Origin: Chloranthus sessilifolius
Taxonomy: Eukaryota; Streptophyta; Magnoliopsida; Chloranthales; Chloranthaceae
Length of the DNA: 64,000 nt
Reading direction: 5' to 3'
NCBI GenBank assembly: GCA_021018995.1
Contig: CM037587.1
Span: 58,626,104 to 58,690,103 of the forward strand
Positions 63,986-64,000 of this stretch are shown piece after piece; position 1 is the stretch's first letter; every line of letters begins with the position of its first letter. A program made the translations under genes and the position numbers. The notes beneath the pieces were generated by a model. That model made no database searches. It was not told the DNA's origin and saw nothing but the letters and a program-made list of their open reading frames with translations.

Positions 63986-64000
63986 ACCCTTATACCTTCA

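Larger units (their letters stand above)
62132..64000 (-). mobile_element. Element G: LTR of a chromovirus related to F, cut by window end
   Basis: Begins TGTGACAGCTCGG. Shares with the F LTR the order TG...AC(A)GCTCGG, 'TTGGTACATCCACA', 'CCTGTGACATATAGT', 'GGGTGAGCTA', 'AAGCTCAATAGG', then a CA-rich zone and a palindromic word cluster followed by CCAGAAACCC. Orientation minus is inferred from F. Frames inside it are not coding. No second LTR or internal region is visible, so it may be full-length or solo. Confidence 0.7.

Overview
This is a plant nuclear window built almost entirely of nested transposable elements. I see no convincing host gene. The lineages are plant ones: Athila-like Ty3/gypsy retrotransposons with an Asp-tRNA-type primer site, a Tekay/Del-type chromovirus with an initiator-Met-tRNA primer site, a hAT transposon and a DUF1985-Ulp1 transposon gene. 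AT-rich spacers, multiple introns and dense nesting suggest heterochromatin of a eudicot, probably woody. The species cannot be named from the sequence.

Layout. 1-14608: element A, minus strand, an Athila-like element with decayed gag-pol, a large ORF2 after pol and a small ORF3; its left end is outside the window. A is inserted in the 3' LTR of element B (14609-26319, minus), a pol-less relative with gag and ORF2; B's gag is split by solo LTR 1 (20378-22245, 5-bp target duplication GCTGC). 26320-29463 and 40230-44430: element D, minus, a decayed DUF1985...Ulp1-type gene, split by element C (29464-40229, plus), a second pol-less gag+ORF2 element like B with a fold-back 3' LTR. 45340-58024: element F, minus, a gag-less Tekay chromovirus that carries its own ORF2 related to those of A, B and C; its pol is split by solo LTR 2 (52449-54259, target duplication GGCAC). 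58025-61329: element E, a hAT transposase pseudogene on plus, cut at its 5' side by F. 62132-64000: start of the LTR of element G, related to F.

The pattern most worth following joins these elements. Each family carries its own cluster of short, largely self-complementary CpG-containing words: CGCGAG-type in A, B and C; TCGCTCGAGCGA in F; ATCGATCGAT in G; TTCGCAAAG/TTCGAAAAG in the solo LTRs; GAAGCG..CGCTTC in D. In A, B, C and F the same family-specific word is clustered both in the LTR and again just upstream of a TATA-like box in front of ORF2. In D the clusters sit in introns and upstream of a putative promoter but not in the recognised exons. This resembles the VANC/VANDAL arrangement of Arabidopsis, where a transposon-encoded protein recognises motif arrays specific to its own family and counters silencing. 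I propose, as inference only, that ORF2 and its family-specific motif form an analogous cis/trans pair in LTR retrotransposons.

All coding regions here carry stops, frameshifts or lost catalytic residues, so the window records the architecture rather than active copies. Boundaries given for LTRs with matching termini or target duplications are precise; those of D, E and the left end of F are approximate.
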